Source of the DNA: JBBQUN01 sp963717115
GTDB taxonomy: Bacteria; Actinomycetota; Acidimicrobiia; Acidimicrobiales; SZUA-35
Assembly (NCBI GenBank): GCA_963717115.1
Contig: CAVQVO010000020.1
Span: 434,001 to 498,000, forward strand
Direction of reading: 5' to 3'
Length of the DNA: 64,000 nt
Both the position numbers and the translations under genes were made by a program. Under the pieces are notes generated by a model. That model was not told the DNA's origin and searched no databases. It saw only the letters and a program-made list of their open reading frames with translations. Within the stretch, counting starts at the first letter, position 1, and each line of letters begins with the position of its first letter. This document shows, one piece after another, positions 17,555 through 26,936 of this stretch.

Positions 17555-18358
17555 ATGGACCCGTACTTCGACCGCTACCCCGGCCTGCTCTTCGAGCGCC
17601 CCGCGCCCGGTGTGCTGGTGATGACCCTGAATCGACCCGATCGGCTCAACGCCACCGACGGCCCGCTGCACCGGGCGCTCAGTCGGGTCTGGGACGACAT
17701 CCACGACGATCCCGAGACCCGGGTGGTGATCGTGACCGGCGCCGGTGACGCGTTCTCGGCCGGAGGTGACCTCGAGTGGATCTCGCAGATGGCCGGCAAC
17801 TACGAGGTGATCCGCGAGGTCATGCAGGAGGCCGGCGACATCGTCTACAAGATGATGTCGTGCTCGAAGATCATCGTGTCGGCCATCAACGGGGTGGCCG
17901 TCGGCGCCGGCCTGGCGGTGGCCCTCATGGCCGACATCAGCATCATCGCCGAGGAGGCCCGCTTCACCGACGGGCACCTCCGGCTCGGCGTCGGGGCCGG
18001 TGACCATGCCAACATCCTGTGGCCCCTGTCGGCGGGCATGGCCAAGGCCAAGTACTACCTGCTCACCGCCGATTTCATCACCGGCAAGCAGGCCGACGAG
18101 ATCGGGCTGGTGTCCAAGGCCGTGCCGTCGGCCGACCTCATGACCGAGGCGCTCGCCGTTGCGAACAAGATCGCCGCCGGGCCCCAGGATGCGGTGCGCT
18201 GGACGAAACGAAACCTCAACCTCTGGTTGACCCAGGCGGCTCCGGCCTTCGACGCCAGCCTGGCGTTCGAGATGCTGAGCTTCCTCGGACCCGACGCCGC
18301 CGAGGGGGTGGCCGCCCTACAGGAGAAACGGCGACCCGACTTCCCCACCGCGCGCTGA
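17555..18358 (+). CDS. Enoyl-CoA hydratase/isomerase family protein
   Basis: This 267-residue crotonase-fold protein has both oxyanion-hole blocks (TGAGDAFSAGGDLEWI, and NGVAVGAGLAVALMADISII) and the family C-terminal helix region. It would act on 2-enoyl-CoA or a related acyl-CoA. At the positions of the two catalytic Glu of rat hydratase I see GHLRLGVGAGD, so hydratase activity is not assured, and isomerase or lyase activity is possible. Start ATG 17555 has GAGAGG seven bases before it; an in-frame ATG at 17534 would add 7 residues. The last 42 bases overlap the tail of the convergent gene at 18317. Confidence 0.88.
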   Translation: MDPYFDRYPGLLFERPAPGVLVMTLNRPDRLNATDGPLHRALSRVWDDIHDDPETRVVIVTGAGDAFSAGGDLEWISQMAGNYEVIREVMQEAGDIVYKMMSCSKIIVSAINGVAVGAGLAVALMADISIIAEEARFTDGHLRLGVGAGDHANILWPLSAGMAKAKYYLLTADFITGKQADEIGLVSKAVPSADLMTEALAVANKIAAGPQDAVRWTKRNLNLWLTQAAPAFDASLAFEMLSFLGPDAAEGVAALQEKRRPDFPTAR

Positions 18359-19234
18359 TTCGGCTCCGCCGGCCGAGGACTCGGTCCGGTCCGCAGCGGG
18401 CGTCGAGGAACTCGACGGCGCGGGACTCGACGGCGCGGTCGTCGAGGTTCGCAGATCGAAGTCGGCCAACCAGACCCGGTAGAACTCCGGGTCGGCGAGG
18501 TCGGTCGGGTGGTGGCCGCGGAGGAGGGCTCCGGCCATCGTCGGCAGGAGTTCGAAGACCAGGGTCAGGCACCACCACGACAGGCGGAACCAGGCCACGG
18601 GATGCAGGATCCGGCGCGACGACACCATCATGGTCAGGGTGCCGATGATGGTGAACAGGGCCAGCGGCGCCAGGGCGGCGAGCATGCCGGCCAGCAGCAT
18701 CCGCCGATTGCCGCCGCGAGCGGCGAACACGTCGAAGGCGACGGTCTTGTGCTCGACCTCCTCGGCCAGATGCCAGACGAACAGATCGGCGGCCGGGCCC
18801 CGTGCGCCGTCGAGGACGCTGCGACGGTTGGCGGCCACCCACCGGGCGATCGCATAGGCGATCGTCTCGGCCCCGGCGGCGAAGGCCAGCCGGAACCGCT
18901 CGCTGCTGCGTCGCTCGATGAAGCGATAGGTGCGGGCCAGGGCGGCATCGACCCTCCTCATCGCCCGATAGCGCTCGATCACGTGGTCGTTGAAGCGTCG
19001 GTGCTGGGCGTGATGGGTGGACTCCTGCCCCGCGTAGGCCTGGGCGTCACGCGCCAGGTCGGGCTCGAGGCGATCGAGGACGCCACGAACCGAGCGGACG
19101 ACGAAGGGCTCGACGTGGGGCATCATCATCGACACCGAGTTGGCCGCCATGGCGAACTCCGGCAGCCGACGATGCCAGTCGACATCGAACTCCTCGTCGA
19201 GGCCGAAACGCACCCGGCGAATCGGAACGGTCAT
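18317..19234 (-). CDS. Predicted metal-dependent hydrolase (PF10118-type)
   Basis: This 305-residue protein opens with RRVRFGLDEEFDVDWHRRLP and carries the His/Glu-rich helices typical of this predicted metal-dependent hydrolase family: AGQESTHHAQHRRFNDHVIE, FAAGAETIAYAIAR and HLAEEVEHKTVAFDVF. The pattern resembles a ferritin-like di-metal site, but no member's reaction is known to me. A hydrophobic stretch follows (MLLAGMLAALAPLALFTIIGTL region), suggesting membrane association. The last 50 residues are Ser/Glu-rich and unconserved; their coding overlaps the end of the enoyl-CoA hydratase gene by 42 bases, so the true end may be earlier if a base is wrong there. Confidence 0.78.
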   Translation of the reverse strand: MTVPIRRVRFGLDEEFDVDWHRRLPEFAMAANSVSMMMPHVEPFVVRSVRGVLDRLEPDLARDAQAYAGQESTHHAQHRRFNDHVIERYRAMRRVDAALARTYRFIERRSSERFRLAFAAGAETIAYAIARWVAANRRSVLDGARGPAADLFVWHLAEEVEHKTVAFDVFAARGGNRRMLLAGMLAALAPLALFTIIGTLTMMVSSRRILHPVAWFRLSWWCLTLVFELLPTMAGALLRGHHPTDLADPEFYRVWLADFDLRTSTTAPSSPAPSSSSTPAADRTESSAGGAESARGGEVGSPFLL

Positions 19235-19862
19235 GCCGGACCCGGCCGAGCAGCCACCATCGTCTCGACCACGTCGTGTCGAGTGGTCGGGTGGTCGACC
19301 GGTCGGGTGGTCGACCGGTCGGGTGATCGACCTGTCATGGGAGCGCCTTCCTGCGTCGGATGTGACTCCATCGGCACCGCGGGGCGTGGTTCGAGCAGAT
19401 CGGCCGGCTCACGACGGAGATCGTTGCAAAAGGCTCACGATCGTCGGGAAGCGGCCGACAGGGTCTAGACTCGGAGGGGTCGGGCGATCTCGGCGCTGTG
19501 AAGCGTGGTGATCGCCTCTGCGGACACCGTCGAGCGGAAACGCTTCGTGAGGGATTCGTGGTTCGTCGGGTCACTCTCCCGGCTGCCGTGGCTCCCTTCG
19601 GCCCCCTTTCGTTCGACACCGTCCCGGCTGGTCGAGCAATCGGTCGTCCCGCCGAGGGCTGTTCCACCCGTCGGGTTGTGCCCTGTCCGCCGGAACTCGC
19701 CCAGCGATGGGCCGGTCGACAACGGCGCAGCCGCCGCCATACCACGCCATGCATCGATCGGTTCCCGGTTCGCCGTGGTCTCCGATCGATTCGCCCCCTC
19801 GGATCGTGATCCGTGAGGGTTCGGCAGCTCGATGTCAGTCGTGAACGGAGCGTTCCATCATC
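19235..19862. other. 628-base intergenic region, no gene seen
   Basis: It lies between divergent genes (PF10118-type on minus, SNF2 helicase on plus). Several short frames exist but look like Arg/Pro-rich shadow translations without conserved character. Visible structure is a three-copy 16-base repeat at 19285-19332. I could not find a convincing -35/-10 pair. A GGAG at 19847 is the only ribosome-site candidate before the helicase. The region is large enough to hide a small RNA that I cannot recognise by eye. Confidence 0.5.
19285..19332. repeat. Three tandem 16-base repeats containing GGTCGACC
   Basis: GGTCGGGTGGTCGACC occurs at 19285 and 19301, with a one-mismatch third copy at 19317. Each perfect copy ends in the palindrome GGTCGACC. 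They lie 51-98 bases upstream of the minus-strand start at 19234, where clustered sites could act as an operator array. Confidence 0.7.
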
Positions 19863-22800
19863 TTGTCCTCCATCTCCTTCGGTCTGCCGCCCGGCTTCGA
19901 GCGCGCCGTGCAGCGGCACCTCGACGGTCTCGCAACGGCCGACGACCAGGCGCTGCTCGAGACCGACCGTCGGGCCTGGTCACGGCTCCTGCTCCGCAAA
20001 CTCGACGACACCGAGGTCGCCTACGACGACCTGCGCGACCGGGTTCGGGGCCCCGAACGAGCCCTGGTGCTCGCCGACTACGAGTCCGAGATCGCCGCGA
20101 TCGAACGGGCGCTCGACGAGCTGCTCGGTCCGGTCCGTCCGGCCGGCCAGGCACCGACGGTGGCCCCGGCCGACGTCGACCTCGAACCGGGCGTCACGCA
20201 GCTCCAACTCTCCTGGGTACCGGGTCGCATCGTCGCCTGGTCCGGTGGTTTCCACGCCCCGAGCGACGGCACCGACGGGCTCCTGGCCCGACTGGCCGCA
20301 GCCGGCGCCTCGACCACGGTCTGGAAGCCCCATGCGCCCGCCAAACTGCCCGACGGTTCGACCGCCGACGCGGTCAGCGCACCGCTCGACGCCATTCTCG
20401 GCTGGCTGGTGTCGCTCCGCCTCAGCCATGACGACCCCGATCTGGGTGTCGGCGCCACGTGGTTGGGGATGATCGGCTCGCTGGCCGTCCAGCTCGTTTC
20501 GCAGGGGCGGATGATCCCGAAGCTGAAGAAGCTCGGACGAGCCGACGACGCCGCGTCGTCGGCCGACCGGTCGAGCTTCGCCGTCCATTGGGCCCCCGCG
20601 CTCATGGAGCCCGACGACATCGTGGGCCTGTCGAAGGCCCTGCCCCAGTCGGTCACCGTCTTCCGCAATCGTCAGGATGCCCGGGCCTTCAGCCAGGCCG
20701 TCCTCGCCGACCTGGTCGACGTGATCGTCTCCACCGGAGCCCGGCGGCTCGAGCTTCCGGCCGCCTCGCCCGAACCCCGCACCAAACCGGAAGTGGCCGA
20801 AGCGATGCTCGGCCACATCAACGGACGGCCCTTCGAGGCACCGACCCGGGTCGGTGCCGAACTCGCCCGTCGACTCGACCAGTGGTCACGGCCGATCTCG
20901 GGTGCCGCCAACGTGAAGCTCGTCATCATGCTCGACGAACCCGACAGCTCGGGGTCCTGGTACCTGCGGGTCATGGCCCCCGGCAACGGGGCGGCGCTCG
21001 AACCGATCGAATCGGCCATGGTGAACTCGTCGAACACGCGCCGCAAGGACGTGAAAGACCAGATGCAGCGCCTCGAAGCGCTCTATCCGGTGCTCCTGCG
21101 ACCCGGCGGTCGGCGCCGAGGTGAGGTGATCCTCAGCCAGGACGAGGCCTGGCAGCTGATGACCTCGATCGGCGACACCCTGACCGCGGCCGGTTTCGAG
21201 GTCCGGGCCCCGGCGCTGTCTCGCAAGAAGCCGAGTCCGGCGCTGCGGCTCACGTCCGAGGAGGCCCAGGAGTCCGTCGTCGGGGCTCGTCAGCTGGCCA
21301 ACGTTCGTTGGTCGGTGCTGTTCGACGACGTCGAACTCACCGCCGCCGACATCTCGCGGCTCGCCGCCCAGGCCCGCCCACTCGTGATGTCGAACGGCAA
21401 ATGGGTCGAGCTCAGCAAGGTCGACCTGGCCCAGGCCGCCCGGGCGCTCGCCGACCGCGCCCAGTCGACCAAGCTGTCGGGCGCCGACATGTTGCGGCAC
21501 GCGCTGGGCCTCGAGGGTTCGCCGCTCTCGGGCGGGATCTCGGTCGCCGGGGAAGGCTGGGCCGCCGATCTCCTCCGCAGTGCCTCGTCGGTCCCGACCG
21601 ACCTGCCGACCAAGCCCGAGGGCTTCCGAGGCGAGCTCCGCCACTATCAGGCCGAGGCCCTCGCCTGGCTCGGGTTCCTCGACACCGCCGGATTGGGCGG
21701 TTGCCTGGCCCTCGACATGGGCCTGGGCAAGACGCCCACCATGCTGGCCCACCTCCGTCGCACGGTCGGCAGCGGCCCGGCGCTGGTCATCGCACCGCCG
21801 GCCGTGGTCGGCAACTGGGCCTCCGAGGCCCGCAAGTTCGTGCCCGAGCTCCGGGTACTCGTGCATCACGGACCGAACCGGGCCGAGCCCCGCGACATCG
21901 CCAAGCTCCCGAGTCGGGCCGACGTGGTGATCACCACGTATGGAACCGCCGTTCGCGACGCCGAGGCGCTGGCCCGGATCGAGTGGGGCCAGACCATCCT
22001 CGACGAGGCGCAGGCGATCAAGAACGCAACGAGCGAGACCGCCCAGGTGCTGCGCACCATCCCGGCCCGCAGCCGGGTGGCGCTCACCGGGACGCCGATC
22101 GAGAACGGCCTGGGCGACCTCTGGTCGATCATGGACTACACCAACCCGGGTCTGGTCGGGAACCGGGCCCAGTTCATCTCGCAGCTCTCTCCCACCTCGG
22201 CCGCGGCCGGTGGCGGGGCCGAGGGGGCGCTCCGGGCACTCAACGGGATCCTCGTCTTCCGGAGGACCAAGGCCGAACCGGCCATCGCCGCCGAACTGCC
22301 GGATCGGATCGACGAGCTCGACCACTGCTCGATGACCGCCGAACAGATCGGTCTCTACCAGGCGGTGCTCGACAACCTGATCAAGGACACCGCCGAGTCG
22401 GGGGTCGACAAGAAGAAGGGCGCCGTGCTGGCGGCCATCACGGCCCTCAAGCAGATCTGCAACCATCCCGCGGCCTACCGGTCCGACGACCGGCCCCTCG
22501 AGGGACGGTCCGGCAAGCTGTCGCGGCTGAACGAGATCGTCGACAACGTGTTCGCGGCGGGCGAGCGGGTCCTGATCTTCACGCACTTCGCCACCTGGGG
22601 GCAGAAACTCGCCACCTACCAGTCGGAGCGGACCGGTCTCCCGATCGCCTGCTACCACGGTGGTCTGGGTCGCACCGCACGGGACGCGCTGGTCCGCGAC
22701 TTCCAGAACGGCACCGGACCGGGAGCGATGGTGCTCTCGTTGAAGGCCGGCGGAACGGGCCTCAACCTCACGGCCGCGAACCACGTGGTGCTCTACGACC

Positions 22801-23165
22801 GTTGGTGGAACCCGGCGGTCGAGGACCAGGCCCGCGACCGGGTGTGGCGGATCGGGCAGAAGAACACCGTGATCGCCCATCGGCTCGTGTGCCCCGGCAC
22901 CGTCGACGAACGGGTCGAGGAGGTCGTCGCCGGCAAACGCCAGATCGCCGATCTGGTCCTTCCCAAGTCCTCCTCCATCGACGATCTCGATGCCGCACAG
23001 CTCCAGGCGGCCCTCGGGATCGACGAATCCCTGCTCCTGGCGGTCGACGACGACGACACCGTCGCCCCCGTCGGTCCGGTGGCGAGTCGCTCGGCCCGGC
23101 CCGAATCGGCGATCGAGGAGACCCAGGACGATCCCGACGACGACCGAGAGGCGGTGACGGTGTGA
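19863..23165 (+). CDS. SNF2-family DNA/RNA helicase (DEAD/DEAH box translocase)
   Basis: This 1100-residue protein has an N-terminal SNF2-associated region (DUF3670-like), then a full SNF2 ATPase core. The core has motif I DMGLGKT at 618-624, DEAQ at 714-717, the LTGTPIENGLGDLWSIMD block, and C-terminal motifs LKAGGTGLNLTAANHVVLYD and RWWNPAVEDQARDRVWRIGQ. Such proteins move along duplex DNA using ATP and are often tied to repair or transcription recovery. The start is TTG 19863: no ATG or GTG fits, a frame stop lies at 19842, and GGAG at 19847 is a fair ribosome site. The stop overlaps the next start (GTGA), so the small basic protein at 23162 is coupled to it. The tail after residue 1050 is acidic and unconserved. 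Confidence 0.92.
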   Translation: MSSISFGLPPGFERAVQRHLDGLATADDQALLETDRRAWSRLLLRKLDDTEVAYDDLRDRVRGPERALVLADYESEIAAIERALDELLGPVRPAGQAPTVAPADVDLEPGVTQLQLSWVPGRIVAWSGGFHAPSDGTDGLLARLAAAGASTTVWKPHAPAKLPDGSTADAVSAPLDAILGWLVSLRLSHDDPDLGVGATWLGMIGSLAVQLVSQGRMIPKLKKLGRADDAASSADRSSFAVHWAPALMEPDDIVGLSKALPQSVTVFRNRQDARAFSQAVLADLVDVIVSTGARRLELPAASPEPRTKPEVAEAMLGHINGRPFEAPTRVGAELARRLDQWSRPISGAANVKLVIMLDEPDSSGSWYLRVMAPGNGAALEPIESAMVNSSNTRRKDVKDQMQRLEALYPVLLRPGGRRRGEVILSQDEAWQLMTSIGDTLTAAGFEVRAPALSRKKPSPALRLTSEEAQESVVGARQLANVRWSVLFDDVELTAADISRLAAQARPLVMSNGKWVELSKVDLAQAARALADRAQSTKLSGADMLRHALGLEGSPLSGGISVAGEGWAADLLRSASSVPTDLPTKPEGFRGELRHYQAEALAWLGFLDTAGLGGCLALDMGLGKTPTMLAHLRRTVGSGPALVIAPPAVVGNWASEARKFVPELRVLVHHGPNRAEPRDIAKLPSRADVVITTYGTAVRDAEALARIEWGQTILDEAQAIKNATSETAQVLRTIPARSRVALTGTPIENGLGDLWSIMDYTNPGLVGNRAQFISQLSPTSAAAGGGAEGALRALNGILVFRRTKAEPAIAAELPDRIDELDHCSMTAEQIGLYQAVLDNLIKDTAESGVDKKKGAVLAAITALKQICNHPAAYRSDDRPLEGRSGKLSRLNEIVDNVFAAGERVLIFTHFATWGQKLATYQSERTGLPIACYHGGLGRTARDALVRDFQNGTGPGAMVLSLKAGGTGLNLTAANHVVLYDRWWNPAVEDQARDRVWRIGQKNTVIAHRLVCPGTVDERVEEVVAGKRQIADLVLPKSSSIDDLDAAQLQAALGIDESLLLAVDDDDTVAPVGPVASRSARPESAIEETQDDPDDDREAVTV

Positions 23166-23473
23166 ACGATCAAGCCGACAAGGGCGGTGGCTCCAAGTCG
23201 AGTCGCAAGAAGCGGCGGCGCAAGAACCGGCAGAACCTGGCCAAGCAGGTCGAGGTCTTCTGGGGTTCCCCGACCGATCTGCCGGCCCCGGCCGACTCGG
23301 TGCGCATCACCCGAGAGCCGGCGGCCGTCATCCGGTCGATCGGCCGGCCCCCGCTTCCCGGGCACGAGACGATCGCCGAGCACTACTTCCAGGCCGTCTA
23401 CGAGCGGGCGGTCAGCCTGTCGAGCGCCCTGGCGGCGGCCGCCGACCTGGTCGATCCCGACGAGCTCACCTGA
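23162..23473 (+). CDS. Small lysine/arginine-rich protein coupled to the SNF2 helicase
   Basis: This 103-residue protein starts at GTG 23162, overlapping the helicase stop as GTGA. The N-terminal 30 residues are strongly basic (KSSRKKRRRKNRQNLAKQ), suggesting nucleic-acid contact. The rest (EVFWGSPTDLPAPADSVRIT, PLPGHETIAEHYFQAVYERA) looks like a small folded domain. I do not recognise a named family. The coupling suggests an accessory subunit of the helicase, in the place where SNF2 operons elsewhere often carry a SWIM zinc-finger gene; this protein has no cysteine, so it is not a SWIM protein. Confidence 0.72.
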   Translation: MNDQADKGGGSKSSRKKRRRKNRQNLAKQVEVFWGSPTDLPAPADSVRITREPAAVIRSIGRPPLPGHETIAEHYFQAVYERAVSLSSALAAAADLVDPDELT

Positions 23474-23510
23474 ACCGGAGCGGGCAACGAACGGCTCGAC
23501 CCGACCGTGC

Positions 23511-25022
23511 TCAGCGATGCAAGGACCGGCGGATCTTCCGCCACGGCTGCGGGAGGGCGGCCAGGGCGAGCAGGATCGGGTAGATCTCGAGGCGACCGAG
23601 CAGCATCAACCCGACCGAGACCCAGCGGGCCAGCCGGGGCAACGTGAGGAAATCGCTGCTCGGCCCGACGACGTTGAGGCCCGGGCCGACGTTCCCGAAC
23701 GTGGTGGCCGACGCCGACAGGGCACTCACGAGGTCGACACCGGTGAGGGCGATGATCAGGGCTCCTCCGCCGAAGGCCGCCAGCGCCAGCACGAGGAACC
23801 CCAACACCTTGTTGGTGACCGACTCGTCGAGCACGTTGCCTCCGACCCGGACCGGGCGCACCAACCTCGGATGCAGCTGACGCAGGGTGGCCCGGTGGGC
23901 GAAGCTCGCAACGGCCAGGACCCGGACGAGTTTGACACCGCCGGCGGTCGATCCGGCCATGGCGCCGATGGGCATGGCGAGAAGCAGGATCGCCTGCGCA
24001 GCGTCGCTCCACTGGGCGAAGTCGGCGGTCCCGAACCCGGTGGTTGACACGATCGACGTCGTTGCGAAGAAGGCGTCGCGGATCGACTGGTGCCCCGAGG
24101 TCGTCGGGTCGGCGGTCAGGTGCAAGACGACGGCCATCCCCACCACGATGATCGTGTAGAGCCGGAACTCGACGCTCGTGAGCAGCGGGCCGACCTTGCC
24201 CCGCAGGGCCCGGTAGTAGAGCGTGAAGCTGCCCCCGGCGAGGAACATCGCCACGATCGCGATCCACTCGATCGTTGCCGATTCGAAATGGCCGAGCGAT
24301 CGGTTGTACGGCGAGAACCCGCCGGTCGACACGGTCGTGAAGCTGTGCGCCAGACAGTCGTACAGATCCATGCCTGCCGCGGCGTAGGCCATGGCCAGCA
24401 CGATCGTGAAGCCGATGTAGACCGCCCAGAGCCGGGCCGCGGTGTGGCGGACCCGGGGGGTCAGCCGCTCGCCGGCCGGACCGGGCGCCTCGGCTTCGAG
24501 GAGATCGAATCCGCCGGTCCCCATCGTCGGGAGCACGGCCACCACGAGCACGATGACGCCCATGCCACCGATCCACTGGGTGATGGCCCGCCAGAAGAGC
24601 AGCCCCCGGGCCGTCCCCTCGATCGGGCGCAGCACGGTGGCCCCCGTCGTGGTGAAGCCCGAGACCGCCTCGAAGATGGCGTCGTCGGGCGCCGTGAGCG
24701 TTCCGGTCGCCAGGTAGGGCAGCGCACCGGCGAGGGCGAGGGCGACCCAGGCCACCGCCACCGTGACGAAGATGTCGAGCAGGAGGATGTCGTCGGGTAT
24801 CCGGGTGGTCCGCCAGATGAGCATCCCCACGGCGAACACCGCAGCCCCGCACCAGGCGAGCGTGAAGGTCTCGGTACCCCCGACGAGCGCTTCGACGAAC
24901 GCCGAGACGAGCAGACCCGCGCCGGCGACGGCGAACGTCATGCCGGCCACGTGCAGGGCCAGATGGGGGAAGCGGCCGGTCAGTCTCCGGCGTTCGACGC
25001 CGTGGATGCCGTCGTCGGTCAT
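23511..25022 (-). CDS. trkH: TrkH-type potassium uptake channel subunit
   Basis: This 503-residue membrane protein has the four pore loops of the TrkH/KtrB superfamily: SGFTTTGATVL, VSTGGFSPYNRS, STTGFGTADFAQWS and ATTFGNVGPGLN. Each carries the selectivity-filter Gly (TTGA, STGG, TTGF, FGNV), within about ten hydrophobic helices. It imports K+ across the inner membrane together with the cytosolic NAD-binding regulator TrkA, whose gene ends 30 bases upstream on the same strand. The family, length and motifs agree. Confidence 0.93.
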   Translation of the reverse strand: MTDDGIHGVERRRLTGRFPHLALHVAGMTFAVAGAGLLVSAFVEALVGGTETFTLAWCGAAVFAVGMLIWRTTRIPDDILLLDIFVTVAVAWVALALAGALPYLATGTLTAPDDAIFEAVSGFTTTGATVLRPIEGTARGLLFWRAITQWIGGMGVIVLVVAVLPTMGTGGFDLLEAEAPGPAGERLTPRVRHTAARLWAVYIGFTIVLAMAYAAAGMDLYDCLAHSFTTVSTGGFSPYNRSLGHFESATIEWIAIVAMFLAGGSFTLYYRALRGKVGPLLTSVEFRLYTIIVVGMAVVLHLTADPTTSGHQSIRDAFFATTSIVSTTGFGTADFAQWSDAAQAILLLAMPIGAMAGSTAGGVKLVRVLAVASFAHRATLRQLHPRLVRPVRVGGNVLDESVTNKVLGFLVLALAAFGGGALIIALTGVDLVSALSASATTFGNVGPGLNVVGPSSDFLTLPRLARWVSVGLMLLGRLEIYPILLALAALPQPWRKIRRSLHR

Positions 25023-25052
25023 GGCGCGAGCATCGTCATCGCCCGCTCGCGC

Positions 25053-26396
25053 TCATGACGTGAAGATGGAGCGGGCGTCGGCCAGCGCGTCGGGCCGGGC
25101 GAACAGCACGATGTGGTCGTCGGCATGCAGGATCGTGCGACCGCGGGCGATCTCGGACGAACCGTCGGGCCGAACCACCGCGCCGATCAGGATGTTGTGC
25201 GGGAGCTTCAGTTCGGCGACCACGGCCCCATCGGCCAGCGAACCCTGTTCGACCGTGAGCTCGTCGACCTCGGAATCGCTCTCGAGGAACGTGGCGACGG
25301 CGTCGGTGCCGCGGACGTGGCGCAGGACGGCGTTGGCCGACGCCGTTCGCGGACTGAGCGCGGCGTTGATGCCGAGCGTGCGGACCAGGGGCAGCAGGGC
25401 GAGTTTGTGCAGCACGGCGATGGTGTAGGCACCGGCCGAAGCGGCGTAGGCACAGGCCAGCACGTTGGAGGAGTCCTCGCCGGTGGCGGCGATGACGGCG
25501 TCCATCTGGCCGACCCGCTCCTCCTTGAGGAGTTCGGTGTCGGTGATGTCGCCGTGGACGACGATCGCCCGGTGGAGCTGCTCGCTGAGCCGTTGGGCCC
25601 GGGTTCGGTCCCGCTCGACCAGCACGACCTCGACACCCTCGGTGTGGAGACTGGCGGCGACCCGGGAACCGATGGCGCCGCCGCCGAGCACCATCACCCG
25701 ACGAGCGGCACCGCCGGGCGCGCCGACCAGTTGGAGGATCTGGTGCCGGGCGCTGCGCTTGGTCAGGACCCGGACGTGATCGCCGGGCAGCAGGATCTGG
25801 TCGCCGCGGGGGATCTTGGTGATGCCGTTGCGCGTCACGGCGCCGAACAGGAAATCCCAGTTCGGCTCCATGGCCCGTCCGATGTCGGCGAGGCTCTGGC
25901 CGGCCAGCGGCGCCCCGTCGCCGATGACGCAACCGACGACCTGGAGATCCCCTCCGGTCATCGGATACACCTCGTCGGCCCCGGTGGCGTGCACGAGCTC
26001 GAGGATCTCGTCGGCGGTGTCGGCATCGGGGTCGATCACCAGATCGGCTCCGACGGCGGCCAGCAGGCCCGCTCCGCCGGCGCCTCGGAGTTCTTCGGAC
26101 TGGATGCGGATGATCGTGGTCTCGACGCCGTGTTCGCGAGCCAGCAGCGCCGTGATCAGGTTGATCTCGTCGGAGTCGGTGACGGCGGCGACCAGATCGG
26201 CGCGTCCGATCTGGGCTGCGGCGAGGACCGAGGGGCTGGTGCCGCTGCCGATGGCGACCTGGAGGTCGAGGGTGGCCCCGATCGCCGCCGCCCGGCCGGG
26301 GTCGGCTTCGACGACGACCACGTCGTGGTGCTCGGCCTCGAGCCGCTGGGCCAGATACCAACCGATCTCGCCGGCACCGACGACGACGACGTGCAC
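25053..26396 (-). CDS. trkA: TrkA-type potassium channel regulator with two RCK modules
   Basis: This 447-residue cytosolic protein has two tandem RCK units. The first begins MHVVVVGAGEIGWYLAQRLE and the second RRVMVLGGGAIGSRVAASLH; both carry the GxGxxG nucleotide-binding loop with a downstream acidic residue (VVVEAD, VLVERD), so both should bind NAD(H) or ATP. Each is followed by a TrkA_C-like domain (SDVAGRAM-like region about 135-220, and the C-terminal AELKLPHNILIGAVVRPDG). It gates the TrkH channel encoded 30 bases downstream. A small membrane protein gene ends 13 bases upstream, making a three-gene operon. Confidence 0.93.
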   Translation of the reverse strand: MHVVVVGAGEIGWYLAQRLEAEHHDVVVVEADPGRAAAIGATLDLQVAIGSGTSPSVLAAAQIGRADLVAAVTDSDEINLITALLAREHGVETTIIRIQSEELRGAGGAGLLAAVGADLVIDPDADTADEILELVHATGADEVYPMTGGDLQVVGCVIGDGAPLAGQSLADIGRAMEPNWDFLFGAVTRNGITKIPRGDQILLPGDHVRVLTKRSARHQILQLVGAPGGAARRVMVLGGGAIGSRVAASLHTEGVEVVLVERDRTRAQRLSEQLHRAIVVHGDITDTELLKEERVGQMDAVIAATGEDSSNVLACAYAASAGAYTIAVLHKLALLPLVRTLGINAALSPRTASANAVLRHVRGTDAVATFLESDSEVDELTVEQGSLADGAVVAELKLPHNILIGAVVRPDGSSEIARGRTILHADDHIVLFARPDALADARSIFTS

Positions 26397-26409
26397 CGAA
26401 GCGCTTCGG

Positions 26410-26802
26410 TCAGCTCACGACGGCGACGACGTCACCGACGAGCATCACGACCAGGAACACGAAGACGGTGCCGCCCAGCACGGTGTAGTGCCAGCGTTTC
26501 GGGTGTGACGACCGCCAGAACCGGCGCATGCTGATGGTGATCGAGATCATGGCGACGAGGCTGATGGCGATCCCGACCGGGCGACCGACCGAAGCGGCCA
26601 TCCCGATCGCCGGGGCGACGAACGGGAAGAAGATGTAGGTGAGGAGGCAGCGCACCGACGAAACCAGGATGGACGTCTGGAACGCGGACTGGGCCTGAGC
26701 GGTGCTGGTGGGCGGAGCGCCGTCGACTCGGAGCAGCCGGCGCATTCGATCGTCGGCCGTGGGGCGAACCCCGCGCGGGCCGAGGGTTTCGGTCGTGGTC
26801 AC
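26410..26802 (-). CDS. Small membrane protein, first gene of the Trk operon
   Basis: This 130-residue protein has a soluble N-terminus of about 40 residues, then three hydrophobic segments (SSVRCLLTYIFFPFVAPAIG; VGIAISLVAMISITISM; LGGTVFVFLVVMLVGDVVAV). The Arg/His/Trp loop FWRSSHPKRWHYT lies between the second and third. It starts at GTG 26802; the minus-strand TAGCGT box 6 bases before indicates a leaderless transcript. Its position 13 bases before trkA suggests a role linked to K+ transport or simple co-expression. I do not recognise the family. Confidence 0.75.
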   Translation of the reverse strand: MTTTETLGPRGVRPTADDRMRRLLRVDGAPPTSTAQAQSAFQTSILVSSVRCLLTYIFFPFVAPAIGMAASVGRPVGIAISLVAMISITISMRRFWRSSHPKRWHYTVLGGTVFVFLVVMLVGDVVAVVS

Positions 26803-26808
26803 CCGACC

Positions 26809-26814
26809 ACGCTA
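26809..26814 (-). promoter_or_regulatory. -10 box of a leaderless promoter for the Trk operon
   Basis: TAGCGT on the minus strand is followed by 6 bases and then GTG 26802. No ribosome site would fit between them. Confidence 0.5.
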
Positions 26815-26936
26815 TCGGACTCGGTCACCCCAGTGGGAAACGGTGCCGGGCGCCACGTCGGGACGAGACTCGTCGGGGCACGGTCGGCCGGTCCGTGCGC
26901 CGAGCGGCGCCGGCGGCGGTCGGGCACAATGGCGCC

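Noticed and set aside
19498..19809. Small overlapping open frames in the long gap before the SNF2 gene
   Set aside because: Arg/Pro-rich translations, no ribosome site, no conserved pattern.
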